DNA from: Mobilicoccus caccae
GTDB taxonomy: Bacteria > Actinomycetota > Actinomycetes > Actinomycetales > Dermatophilaceae
Direction: 5' to 3'
Length of the DNA stretch: 64,000 nt
Assembly: GCF_030161635.1 (NCBI RefSeq)
Contig: NZ_BSUO01000001.1
Location: 2,461,199-2,525,198, forward strand
Under the pieces are notes generated by a model, which was not told the DNA's origin, did not search any database, and saw only the letters and a program-made list of their open reading frames with translations. Positions 40,357 to 53,915 of this stretch are shown in pieces. Each line of letters starts with the position of its first letter. Within the stretch, counting starts at the first letter, position 1. The position numbers and the translations under genes are program-made.

Positions 40357-42414
40357 GTGAGAACCTCGACCTCGATTCCCACGTCCCCGATCCTCGAGCA
40401 GGCCGGTCAGCGACGTCCCCTCGGCCGCATCCCCGTGATGAACGTCGAACCCGTGGTGGACGGTGGGGCCTACCCGACCGCCGCCGTGACCGGGGAGGAC
40501 GTCGTCGTCTCCGCGCGGGTGTTCCGCGAGGGCCACGACGCCGTCAACGCCTCGGTCGTCCTGACGGCTCCGGACGGCACCGAGCACCTCGTCCCCATGA
40601 CGTGCCGCAACGTGGGGCTCAGTCTGTGGGACGCCACGGTGCGCGCCGACCGCACCGGCCTGTGGCGCTTCCGGGTCGAGGGGTGGTCCGACCCGTACGC
40701 CACGTGGAACCACGACGCCACCATCAAGATCGAGGCGGGCGTCGACGTCGAGGTCATGCTCGAGGAGGGCGCCCGCGTCATCGAGCGGTGCCTCGCCGAG
40801 ACCGACCGCTCCGAGCGGGCCCGTGCTCTGCTGACCGCCGCGGTCACCGGGTTGCGCGACACGTCCCGCACGGTCGACGAGCGCCTGGGTGCGGGCATCG
40901 CCGGCGACGTCGCCCACGAGCTCACCGCCACCCCGCTGCGCGACTACGTCTCCCCCAGCGAGGAGTTCAGCCTGCTGGTCGAGCGCGAGCGGGCGCTCTA
41001 CGGCGCCTGGTACGAGTTCTTCCCGCGCTCCGAGGGCTGCTACTTCGACGAGTCCACGCAGAAGTGGGTCACCGGCACGCTGCGGACGGCGGCGAACCGT
41101 CTGCCGGCCGTCGCCGACATGGGCTTCGACATCATCTACCTCACGCCCGTGCACCCCATCGGCAAGGTCAACCGCAAGGGCCCCAACAACACCCTGACCG
41201 CCGGGCCGGAGGATCCGGGCAGCCCGTACGCCATCGGCAGCGTCGACGGCGGCCACGACGCCATCGAGCCGACCCTGGGCGACTTCGACGACTTCGACTT
41301 CTTCGTCGCCGAGGCGGAGCGCAACGGGCTCGAGGTCGCCCTCGACATCGCCCTGCAGTGCGCCCCCGACCACCCCTGGGTTACCGAGCACCCCGAGTGG
41401 TTCACCACGCGCGCCGACGGCACGATCGCGTTCGCCGAGAACCCGCCCAAGAAGTACCAGGACATCTACCCCCTGAACTTCGACAACGACCCGGCGGGCA
41501 TCTACGCCGAGGTGCGGCGTGTCATCCAGGTGTGGATCGACCACGGCGTCAAGATCTTCCGCGTCGACAACCCGCACACCAAGCCGGTGCAGTTCTGGCA
41601 GTGGCTCATCGCCGACGTGGCCGCCGAGCACCCCGACGTGATCTGGCTGGCCGAGGCGTTCACCAAGCCGGCCATGATGGCGACGCTGGCCAAGGTCGGC
41701 TTCCAGCAGAGCTACACCTACTACACGTGGCGCAACGAGAAGGACGAGCTCGTCGAGTACATGGAGGAGCTGTCCGGCCCGGCCGCCGCGTACATGCGCC
41801 CCAACTTCTGGCCGACGACGCACGACATCCTCACGCCGTACATGCAGTTCGGCGGGCCCACCGCGTGGAAGCTGCGCGCGGCCCTCGCTGCCACTCTCGT
41901 GCCCTCCTACGGCATCTACGCCGGGTACGAGCTGCTCGAGAGCGTGCCGCGGCCCGGTGTCGAGGAGCAGATCGACAACGAGAAGTACCAGTTCAAGAAC
42001 CGCGAGTGGGAGCGCTACGCCCCCGGCGGTGACCGCGAGGGCGAGCTGTGGATGGCCGACTGGCTGCGCAAGCTCAACGAGATCCGTCGGGAGCACCCCG
42101 CCCTGCACCACCTGCGCAACTTCCGCGCGCACACCGTCGAGGACGACACCGTCCTGTGCTTCTCCAAGCGGCGCGTCATGGGCGGGCAGGAGGACACGAT
42201 CATCGTGGTGGCGGGCCTCGACCCGCACACCACCCGCGAGACCTGGGTCCACCTCGACCTCGACGAACTCGGCCTCACGCCGGGCAGCGATTTCGTGGCC
42301 AAGGACCTCATCACGGGGCAGTCGTGGCAGTGGGGTGAGCACAACTACGTGCGCCTCGGTGTGGACGCCGAGCCCGTGCACATCATCCACGTCCGGAGGT
42401 TCGAAGACCGATGA
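40357..42414 (+). CDS. glgE: alpha-1,4-glucan:maltose-1-phosphate maltosyltransferase
   Basis: GlgE (685 residues) extends linear alpha-1,4-glucan using maltose 1-phosphate. The GH13_3 fold is evident: N-terminal helical/beta domain (RIPVMNVEPVVDGGAYPT), MGFDIIYLTPVHPIGKVNRKG, nucleophile Asp in VKIFRVDNPHTKP, acid/base Glu in VIWLAEAFTKP, and FWPTTHDILTPYMQFGG with the third acidic residue. The start at GTG 40357 is 8 bases after TAGCGT. Its stop overlaps the treS start in ATGA. Together with treS, the maltokinase and the branching enzyme it makes a full trehalose-to-glucan route. Confidence 0.95.
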   Translation: MRTSTSIPTSPILEQAGQRRPLGRIPVMNVEPVVDGGAYPTAAVTGEDVVVSARVFREGHDAVNASVVLTAPDGTEHLVPMTCRNVGLSLWDATVRADRTGLWRFRVEGWSDPYATWNHDATIKIEAGVDVEVMLEEGARVIERCLAETDRSERARALLTAAVTGLRDTSRTVDERLGAGIAGDVAHELTATPLRDYVSPSEEFSLLVERERALYGAWYEFFPRSEGCYFDESTQKWVTGTLRTAANRLPAVADMGFDIIYLTPVHPIGKVNRKGPNNTLTAGPEDPGSPYAIGSVDGGHDAIEPTLGDFDDFDFFVAEAERNGLEVALDIALQCAPDHPWVTEHPEWFTTRADGTIAFAENPPKKYQDIYPLNFDNDPAGIYAEVRRVIQVWIDHGVKIFRVDNPHTKPVQFWQWLIADVAAEHPDVIWLAEAFTKPAMMATLAKVGFQQSYTYYTWRNEKDELVEYMEELSGPAAAYMRPNFWPTTHDILTPYMQFGGPTAWKLRAALAATLVPSYGIYAGYELLESVPRPGVEEQIDNEKYQFKNREWERYAPGGDREGELWMADWLRKLNEIRREHPALHHLRNFRAHTVEDDTVLCFSKRRVMGGQEDTIIVVAGLDPHTTRETWVHLDLDELGLTPGSDFVAKDLITGQSWQWGEHNYVRLGVDAEPVHIIHVRRFEDR

Positions 42415-44107
42415 CAGCCAACCACCTTCAGCACAGCCAGGGCATCGGTTACGACCCCGAGTGGTTCCGCACGGCGGTCTTCTACGAGGCCCTCGTCCGA
42501 GGCTTCGCCGACTCCAAGGGCTCGGGCAGCGGTGACTTCACCGGGCTCATCGGCAAGCTCGACTACCTCCAGTGGCTGGGGATCGACTGCCTGTGGATCC
42601 CGCCGTTCTACGCCTCACCCCTGCGCGACGGCGGGTACGACATCAGCGACTACACGGCCGTGCTGCCCGAGTTCGGCACCCTGCCGGAGTTCCGCGAACT
42701 CATCACGCAGGCACACGCGCGCGGCATCCGCATCCTCATCGACTTCCCCGTCAACCACACCAGCGACCAGCACCCGTGGTTCCAGGCGAGCCGCTCCGAC
42801 CCCGAGGGCCCGTACGGCGACTTCTTCGTGTGGAGCGACGACGACACGAAGTACGGCGACGCCCGCATCATCTTCGTCGACACCGAGGTGTCCAACTGGA
42901 CCTTCGACCCCGTGCGCCGGCAGTTCTTCTGGCACCGGTTCTTCTCCCACCAGCCCGACCTCAACTTCGAGAACCCCCAGGTGCGCGAAGCGATCCTCGA
43001 CGTCGTCCGGTTCTGGATGGAGCTCGGTGTGGACGGCGCCCGGCTGGATGCGATCCCCTACCTCTTCGAGGAGGAGGGGCACAACGGGGAGAACCACCCC
43101 AAGACGCATGACTACGTCGCCGAGATCCGCAAGATGGTCGACGAGGAGTTCCCCGGCCGCATCCTGCTGGCCGAGGCCAACCAGATGCCGCACGAGGTCG
43201 TCGACTACTTCGGCACCGAAGAGCGGCCGGAATGCCACATGTGCTTCCACTTCCCCGTGATGCCGCGCCTGTTCCGCTCGCTGCGTGAGGAGAAGGCGAC
43301 GCCGATCATCGACGTGCTGGCCGAGACCCCGCCGATCCCCCCGGGCACCCAGTGGGGCACGTTCCTGCGCAACCACGACGAGCTGACCCTGGAGATGGTG
43401 ACGCCCGAGGAGCGTTCGGCGATGTACTCCTGGTACGCCCTGGACCCCCGGATGCGCGCCAATGTCGGCATCCGTCGACGGCTCGCTCCGCTGCTGGACA
43501 ACAGCCGCGCCGAGATCGAACTCATGCACGCGCTGCTGCTGTCGCTGCCGGGCTCGCCGTACCTCTACTACGGCGACGAGATCGGCATGGGCGAGAACAT
43601 CTGGCTCGAGGACCGCGACGCCGTGCGTACCCCGATGCAGTGGACACCCGACCGCAATGCGGGCTTCTCCACCGCCGACCCGGGCAAGCTCTACCTGCCC
43701 GTCATCCAGTCACTCGTCTACCACCACAACAACGTCAACGTCGAGGCGCAGATGGCGCACAGCTCCTCGCTGCTGCACTGGGTGCGGGCGATGCTGCACA
43801 TCCGCAAGGAGCACCCGGTGTTCGGCCTCGGCACGTTCGAGGTGCAGGAGGTCGACAACGACGCGCTGCTGGCGTTCGTCCGTGAGCTCGACGATCGGGG
43901 CGAGGACGTCGACGAGGTCGTCCTGTGCGTCAACAACGTGTCGTCCCGTCCGCAGGCGGGCACGATCCGGCTGCCGCAGCGGTTCGCCGGCGCGAGCCTC
44001 AAGGACCTCTTCGGCGGCACGGGCTTTCCCACGGTCGGCGACGACGGCAGCGTCACATTGACGTTGGGCTCGCGCGACTTCTTCTGGCTCGCCGTGGCGG
44101 TGGCGTG

Positions 44108-44108
<1 letters not shown>
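42411..44108 (+). CDS. treS: maltose alpha-D-glucosyltransferase (trehalose synthase)
   Basis: TreS interconverts trehalose and maltose; in the GlgE pathway it supplies maltose for the kinase. The 565-residue GH13_16 protein has [18 protein letters not shown], nucleophile Asp in [17 protein letters not shown], acid/base Glu in [12 protein letters not shown], and [12 protein letters not shown]. It is the short form without the C-terminal maltokinase fusion seen in some actinobacteria; the kinase follows as the next frame, whose ATG shares one base with the treS stop (TGATG). Confidence 0.95.
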
Positions 44109-48273
<4,165 letters not shown>

Positions 48274-48285
48274 CGCAAGCGTGGT

Positions 48286-48324
48286 GAACGCGGGCGTCCG
48301 GAGATGATCCGGGCGCCCGCGTTC
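48286..48324 (+). terminator. terminator after glgE-treS-mak-glgB operon
   Basis: A 17-bp hairpin (arms 48286-48302 and 48308-48324, five-base loop GATGA; one T-G pair) beginning 13 bases after the stop codon. Confidence 0.75.
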
Positions 48325-48371
48325 GTCGTCGTGGGGTGAGGTGTTCAGGCGGGTGTGTCAGGGTCGGTCCC

Positions 48372-48886
48372 ATGAGGCTCGATTCGCTCGACGGCGCCCG
48401 AGTGACGCTGCGGCCCCTGGGGTATCAGTTCGAGACGGTGCCCCCCGTGGCGGACGACGTCTGGGATGCAGATGCGAACTGGCTGACCGTGCGCGGCGAG
48501 GTCGTCCTGGCCGACGGCCGCTCCTGGGCGTTCACGGACCCCTGTCTCACGACGTTCGAGGGCCGGCGGCTCGGGGCGTGGCTCGAGGGTGTCATCGCGG
48601 GAGAGGTTCGGCCGGCGCCGCTGGACGAGGACGACGAGCGGGGGCCGTGTTCCTCGAGCCCGTCATCGCGTTCAGCCTCGCGGAGCGGGACACCACGGCG
48701 GTCACCCTGCGGGTGCACCTCTCGCTCGAGGCCCTGCCCCCGTGGGCGACCGGCACCGAGAAGCCGGAGATCTTCGCGTACTGGGTCGAGATGAGATGCC
48801 CGGTGGAGACCCTCGAATCGGCCCTCCTGGAGTGGAACACCGAGCTGGAGAGCTTTCCCGTGCGGGGACCCGGCCCCCAGGTCTGA
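48372..48886 (+). CDS. WapI-family-like protein, frameshifted in this sequence
   Basis: A cytosolic protein of about 171 residues once one base is added. The sequence RVTLRPLGYQFETVPP, DADANWLTVRGEV, SWAFTDPCLTTFEGRRL, FLEPVIAFSLAERD and LRVHLSLEALPPWA resembles the WapI-type immunity family, which in Bacillus neutralises WapA toxins; many actinobacterial members stand alone and are of unknown role. The frame breaks at a run of five G (48640-48644): DEDDERG joins AVFLEPV when one G is added. ATG 48372 is the likely start. No toxin gene is adjacent. The family assignment is from memory of these motifs. Confidence 0.6.
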
Positions 48887-48937
48887 GCTGATCCCACACC
48901 GCAAGAAAAGCGTTGAACGGGTGTCGGTGGTGGTGGC

Positions 48938-48943
48938 TACCGT
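48938..48943 (+). promoter_or_regulatory. -10 element of MFS gene (leaderless)
   Basis: TACCGT, 6 bases before ATG 48950; TTGAAC at 48913-48918 is a possible -35. Confidence 0.5.
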
Positions 48944-48949
48944 GAACGC

Positions 48950-50431
48950 ATGAGCGCATCGGACCCTCGGTCCTCCACCGAACCCACGGCACCATCCATC
49001 GGTGCCGTGCCCGGCGCCACCACCCCTGATCTCCTCGATCCGACCGCTGTCGACACCTCCGTGCGCTCTCCGGCCGAGCGTCGGCGCACCTTCTGGCAGA
49101 TCCTGCTCAACACCGCCCTGGCCAACGTCACCACGAGCTATCTGTGGTTCGCACTCACGTTCTGGATCTACCTGGCCACCCGCAACGTCATCGCCACCGG
49201 CGTCATCGGCGGGGCGTTCATGCTGCTCATCGCGGTCACGAGCATCAGTTTCGGCACGTTCGTCGACCGGTTTCGCAAGCTCGCGGTCATGCGTTTCGCC
49301 GGCGGGTTCACCCTCGCCGCCTTCGCGGTGGCCGGCGGGATCTACCTCGCCACGCCGGTCGACTCCCTCGTCCGTCTCGACCGGCCGTGGTTCTGGGCGT
49401 TCGCGTTCGTGGTCCTCACCGGCGCCGTCGTGGAAAACCTGCGCAACATCGCCCTGTCCACCACGGTCACGATCCTCGTCGACCCCGAGGAACGCGCCAA
49501 CGCCAACGGCCTGGTCGGCATGGTGCAGGGCATCGCGTTCATGGTCACCTCGGTGCTGTCCGGGTTGTCGGTGGGCTTTCTCGGCATGGGGTGGACGCAG
49601 GTGGTCGCCCTCACGCTCACGGCCATCGCCTTCGCCCACCTGTTGACCCTCCGGATGCCGGAGGAGCGCCGCCCGGCCGCCGGCGACGCCCAGGGCGCCT
49701 TCGACCTCGCGGGTTCGTGGCGGGCGGTGAGTGCGGTCGCCGGTCTGTTCGCGCTCATCCTGTTCTCCACGTTCAACAACTTCGTCGGCGGCGTCTACAT
49801 GGCGCTCATGGACCCATACGGCCTCGAACTGTTCTCGGTGCAGGCCTGGGGCGGCGTCTTCGCGCTGGCCTCGACGGGATTCCTCGTGGGTGGCGCGCTC
49901 GTCGGCAAGTTCGGACTCGGCCCCAACCCGCTGCGCACGATGCTGCTGGGGGTCGTGGTCATGGGCGTCATCGGCGCCGGTTTCGCCATCCGCGAATGGG
50001 CCTGGCTGTACGTCCTCGGCATTTGGCTCTACATGGCCATCGTGCCGCTGGTCGAAGCCGGCGAGCAGACCGTCATCCAGCGCGTCGTCCCCCTCGAACG
50101 CCAGGGTCGCGTCTTCGGTTTCGCCGGGGCGTTCGAGGCGGGAGCCGCGCCGATCACGGCCTTCCTCATCGCCCCCATCGCGCAGTTCTGGATCATCCCG
50201 TTCGCCCGCACCCCTCACGGCGCGGTGGCGCTCGAACCACTGCTCGGCACAGGCACCTCGCGCGGCATCGCGCTGATCTTCCTCGGCGCCGGCGCCCTCA
50301 TCGTCGCCGCCGCGCTGCTCGCGTTCCTCACGCCGGTCTATCGCGAGGTCTCCGCCGCCTACGCACGCACACGTGCCGAGGACCTGGCGGCCAAGGCTGC
50401 TGCTCCACCACAGGCACCCCTACGAGACTGA
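48950..50431 (+). CDS. MFS transporter
   Basis: A 493-residue major facilitator protein with a polar 45-residue N-terminus and about 12 helices. FGTFVDRFRKLAVMRFAGG is the motif A-like loop and LVDPEERANANGLVGMVQGI is the conserved central segment of the enterobactin-exporter/EntS-like and macrolide-efflux MFS group (DHA3). Substrate unknown. It may export a siderophore or drug, but no biosynthetic genes are nearby. Start ATG 48950 has a leaderless -10 (TACCGT). Confidence 0.83.
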   Translation: MSASDPRSSTEPTAPSIGAVPGATTPDLLDPTAVDTSVRSPAERRRTFWQILLNTALANVTTSYLWFALTFWIYLATRNVIATGVIGGAFMLLIAVTSISFGTFVDRFRKLAVMRFAGGFTLAAFAVAGGIYLATPVDSLVRLDRPWFWAFAFVVLTGAVVENLRNIALSTTVTILVDPEERANANGLVGMVQGIAFMVTSVLSGLSVGFLGMGWTQVVALTLTAIAFAHLLTLRMPEERRPAAGDAQGAFDLAGSWRAVSAVAGLFALILFSTFNNFVGGVYMALMDPYGLELFSVQAWGGVFALASTGFLVGGALVGKFGLGPNPLRTMLLGVVVMGVIGAGFAIREWAWLYVLGIWLYMAIVPLVEAGEQTVIQRVVPLERQGRVFGFAGAFEAGAAPITAFLIAPIAQFWIIPFARTPHGAVALEPLLGTGTSRGIALIFLGAGALIVAAALLAFLTPVYREVSAAYARTRAEDLAAKAAAPPQAPLRD

Positions 50432-50463
50432 CGGCCCCCGACTGACCACCCCGCGTCTGCCCC

Positions 50464-51477
50464 TCACGCGTGGGCGCGGCGGTAGGCCTCGAGGACGTCG
50501 GCACGGATCCGGCCCCGATCGGACACGGTCAGCCCCACACTCACGGCCCATCGCCGGACCTGCGCGGGTGTGGGCTGGGCGGCGACCTGCGCGGGCGTGC
50601 CGCGACGTGCGCTGCTGTCGCCGACCTCCGCGGCGAGCGGCCCGGCCGAGGACAGCGCCAGCACTCGACGTTCGGCGTCGATGCCGGCCGCCTGTTCGGT
50701 GAGGGCGGCGCCGAAGAACCGGTAGGTCCACTCCTGCGCCAGTGGGCGGGAGTCCGCGAAGAACACCGGCACACCGGGAAAGCGCACGGCGCACTCCGCG
50801 AGTCCCTCCGCGACGGAGGAGGGCCGCACGTGTTTCAGCCCGAACACGGCCGAGTAGCGATCCTCGACGACGACGGCGCCGTGCCCCACCGTGGCCAATT
50901 CGGCGAGGACATAGCGCAACCGGCCGCTCGTCAGGGTGGAGACGAGGTCGTCCAGGGACTTGCGTTCCACGGCGGCGACCACCCGACCGTCGGCCTCGAC
51001 CGCGTAGTCCCCCACGTCCAGGTGGCGCTTGACCGTCGTCGCCTTCTGGGCCGCGAAGCGCCAGCCGTACCGTTCGTGGGAGTCGACCAGGATGGTCATG
51101 TCCGCGATGCCGCTCGCGCGGGCCGTCGGGACGGTCAGTCCGGGACGGGCCATCTTGGCGGTGCGGTTGCTCTGCCAGAAGATCGCCTCACGGCCGCCGC
51201 GCACGCGGGTGAACACGAACTGCGACCGGTTCTCCCGACTGCGGTCGAGCACGAGGTCGATCGACGCACCGCGACGGGTGCACGACCGCACCGGAACCCG
51301 CTGCACGATGGTGGGGTCGGCGGGCCAGGTCGTGGGGTGGCAGTACACCTTGGCCGTGCGCGGCCAGACCTCCTTGACCTTGAGCACGACGCCCTCGCGC
51401 CCCAGCGGCAGACGCACGAGGTAGGGCAGCGTCGTCTCCTCTTCGGGATTGACGGCGATGACGAAATCGTCGGTCAC
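50464..51477 (-). CDS. ERCC4 nuclease-domain protein with C-terminal Lsr2 DNA-binding domain
   Basis: A 337-residue fusion. Residues 1-125 form an N-terminal domain of unknown fold (EEETTLPYLVRLPLGREGVV). Residues about 126-260 are an ERCC4/XPF-type nuclease: Asp132 and Glu135 in ILVDSHERYG and the ERK motif at 171-173 in AAVERKSLDDL. The last ~35 residues match the AT-hook-like Lsr2 DNA-binding domain (VRRWAVSVGLTVSDRGRIRA). Lsr2 is the actinobacterial nucleoid silencer that binds AT-rich DNA. The fusion suggests a structure-selective nuclease recruited to Lsr2-type sites; this is inference. GTG 51477 lies 7 bases after TAGGCT (leaderless). Confidence 0.85.
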   Translation of the reverse strand: MTDDFVIAVNPEEETTLPYLVRLPLGREGVVLKVKEVWPRTAKVYCHPTTWPADPTIVQRVPVRSCTRRGASIDLVLDRSRENRSQFVFTRVRGGREAIFWQSNRTAKMARPGLTVPTARASGIADMTILVDSHERYGWRFAAQKATTVKRHLDVGDYAVEADGRVVAAVERKSLDDLVSTLTSGRLRYVLAELATVGHGAVVVEDRYSAVFGLKHVRPSSVAEGLAECAVRFPGVPVFFADSRPLAQEWTYRFFGAALTEQAAGIDAERRVLALSSAGPLAAEVGDSSARRGTPAQVAAQPTPAQVRRWAVSVGLTVSDRGRIRADVLEAYRRAHA

Positions 51478-51484
51478 GGTGGAA

Positions 51485-51490
51485 AGCCTA
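51485..51490 (-). promoter_or_regulatory. -10 element of ERCC4-Lsr2 gene (leaderless)
   Basis: TAGGCT on the minus strand, 7 bases before GTG 51477. Confidence 0.5.
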
Positions 51491-51593
51491 GGACGCTGCC
51501 GGCCGGATCGGGACGCCGGCGCGGCTGATCGACAGTCTTCCCGGCTCCGACAACGCCACGACTCGGCGGACCCTGGGCGGGCGGGCCCCGGCC

Positions 51594-51599
51594 TAGAGT
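51594..51599 (+). promoter_or_regulatory. -10 element of phosphotransferase-aminotransferase gene
   Basis: TAGAGT, 5 bases before ATG 51605 (8 before GTG 51608). Confidence 0.5.
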
Positions 51600-51604
51600 G
51601 GGCC

Positions 51605-53915
51605 ATGGTGGATCGAGTCGACGGCGACTTGATGTCCGAGGAAGCCCCGCGACTGAGCGAGGTGCGGAGGATCGAACTGCTGCGCGGCTCCTGGGGATTG
51701 GCGGCCGACGTGCTCAAGGCTCTGCCCAGTGAGCGCGACCTCAACGTCATGGTGGACGACGCCTACGTGCTCAAGGTGACGAACCCGGCCGAACCCGATG
51801 CCATCGTCGAGATGGAGGTGGCGGCGATGGCGCACGTCGCCGAGGCCGATCCGGATCTTCCGGTCCCGCGCACCGTCCCGGACCGGGCCGGCGAACTGTT
51901 GCACGAGATCACCGACGACACGGGGCGACGGTGCCTCGTGCGGCTCATCACGATCGTGCCGGGAGAGATGTCGGAGGGCCTGCCGATCGACGAAGACCTG
52001 GCCGAGCAGGTCGGGCGCGTCACGGCACGGATGAGCCAGGCGCTGGCGGGTTTCTTCCACCCGGCCGCGGGGGACGCGGCCTCGACTGGGATCCGCGCCA
52101 GGTGGGTGCCGTCGCCGAGCGGAGCCGGGCCTCCGGGCACATGACCGACGACGATCCCCTCGCTGCCCTGGTCGCCCGGCTCGAGCCGGCCATGGCCGCC
52201 ACCCGTGTACTGCCCGCCGCGGTGCAACACGCGGACGTGACCCTCACGAACGTGCTGGTCACCGACGGCGCGATCACCGGCATCGTCGACTTCGGCGACA
52301 TGCACCACACACCGTTCGTCGCCGACGTCGCGGCGTCGCTCACCTCGGTGCTGCGCAACACGGCGGCCGAGCAGCCCTGCACGACCTGGCAGCTGGCCGG
52401 CGCGTACCTCCGCGGCTACCAGCGGCATCGACTCCTGACCCGCGCCGAGGTGGACGTTCTGGGTGAGCTCATCCTGGCTCGGATGGTGGTCAGCACGCTG
52501 ATCTCGCGGACGCGCGCGGCCGTGCACGTGGACAACACCGACTACATCACCCGCTACGACGCCGCCAACGAGCGCGTGCTCGGCGCGCTCACCGCGCTCA
52601 CTCCGGCCGAACTCGCGGCACGCTTCCACCGCCTGGCCGGCACCGGAGATCCCGCGATCCCGGTCGAGGAGGTGCCCGCTCGGCGCGCGGCCGCGATGGG
52701 AGGGCGAGCCGCGCCCCTGTTCTACCGGCAGCCGCTGCACATGGTGGAGGGAGACGGACCCTGGCTCGTCGCCGCCGACGGTCGCCGCTACCTCGACGCG
52801 TACAACAACGTCGCCGTCGTGGGGCACGGCGACCCCGTCGTGACCAACCGGATCACCCGGCAGCTGAACCGGCTGAACACGAACTCGCGTTACCTGCACG
52901 CCGGCATCGTCGAGCTGGCTGAGCGCTTGCTGGCGACGATGCCCGACGGCCTGGACACCTGCCTGTTCACCACGTCGGGCACGGAGGCCAACGAACTCGC
53001 CTGGCGGCTGGCGACCGAGGCCACCGGTGGCGACGGCGCGCTGATCGTGGAGCGCTCCTACCACGGCACCACCAAGTGGATGGCCGACCTCAGCTCCAAC
53101 GAGTGGCCGCCCGGACACCGGCCCTCCCGGGTCGCACGATTCCCCGCCCCGCGGGGACCGGGTCAGGACGCCGAAACCGCCTCCCGAGGTGTGCGGGACG
53201 CGACCGCCGACCTGGCCGAACGCGGGCACCGTCCGGCCCTGCTGCTGGCGGACTCGGGCTTCACGAGCGAGGGCGTGCACGACGCTCCGGCGAACTGGTT
53301 CCATGGCCTGGCCGACGCCACTCGCGAGGCCGGGGCGCTCTACCTGGCCGACGAGGTGCAGATCGGTTACGGACGCACCGGCCCGTTGTTGTGGCGCTTC
53401 CGTCAGGCGGAGGTCACGCCGGACTTCGTCACCCTCGGCAAACCGATGGGCGCGGGGTACCCGATCGGTGCCATGATCACCCGCCGTGAGCTCGTGGATC
53501 GCTTCGCCGAGAAGTACGAGTACTTCTCCACCTTCGCGGCGACGCCGGCGGCGGCCGCCGCCGGGTTGGCGGTGCTCGACGTGCTCGCCGAACGCGAGCT
53601 CCCGCAGCAGGCCGTCGAGGTGGGCGCGCATCTCGTCGACCGCCTGGCGGCACTCGCCGAAACCTCCCCCTGTTGGGTCAGGTGCGCGGCGTCGGTCTCG
53701 TCGCAGGCGTCGACATCGTGGCTCCTCACCGCGACGGGCTGACCCCTCGCGACACGGGTGCCCAGCTCGTGGAGCTGCTCGTCGAGCGGGGCGCACTGGC
53801 CGGTCTGACCGGGCCGGGCGGCGCGACGCTCAAGGTCCGGCCGCCGCTGGTGTGGGAGCACACGCACGCGGACCTGTTCGTCGACCTGCTGGCGGATGCG
53901 TTGGGCGCCCTCTAG
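51605..53915 (+). CDS. phosphotransferase-aminotransferase (class III) fusion, two frameshifts
   Basis: A fusion of an APH-type kinase domain and a class III PLP aminotransferase, 770 residues after repair. Kinase part (about 1-330): VMVDDAYVLKVTNP, then HADVTLTNVLVTDG and GIVDFGDMHHTP (Asp of the DFG-like motif). Aminotransferase part: YLDAYNNVAVVGHGDP, TSGTEANELAWR, YLADEVQIGYGRTG and the PLP Lys in TLGKPMGAGYPIGAM. Relatives act on phosphorylated amino alcohols or unknown amines. Breaks lie at five G (52069-52073) and five C (53666-53670); adding one base at each restores HPAAGGRGLDWDPRQ and ETSPLLGQVRGVGLV. The TAG stop is formed by the CTAG where the IS481 element inserted. Confidence 0.8.
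53912..53915. repeat. CTAG target-site copy, left
   Basis: CTAG directly outside the left element end; matched by CTAG at 56918-56921. It provides stop codons on both strands. Confidence 0.7.

Noticed and set aside
37839..42390. A very long open frame on the minus strand across glgX and glgE
   Set aside because: It is antisense to two clear enzymes, has no recognisable domain and reflects the lack of stop codons in high-GC DNA. Only its downstream end (37366-37838) is a real gene.
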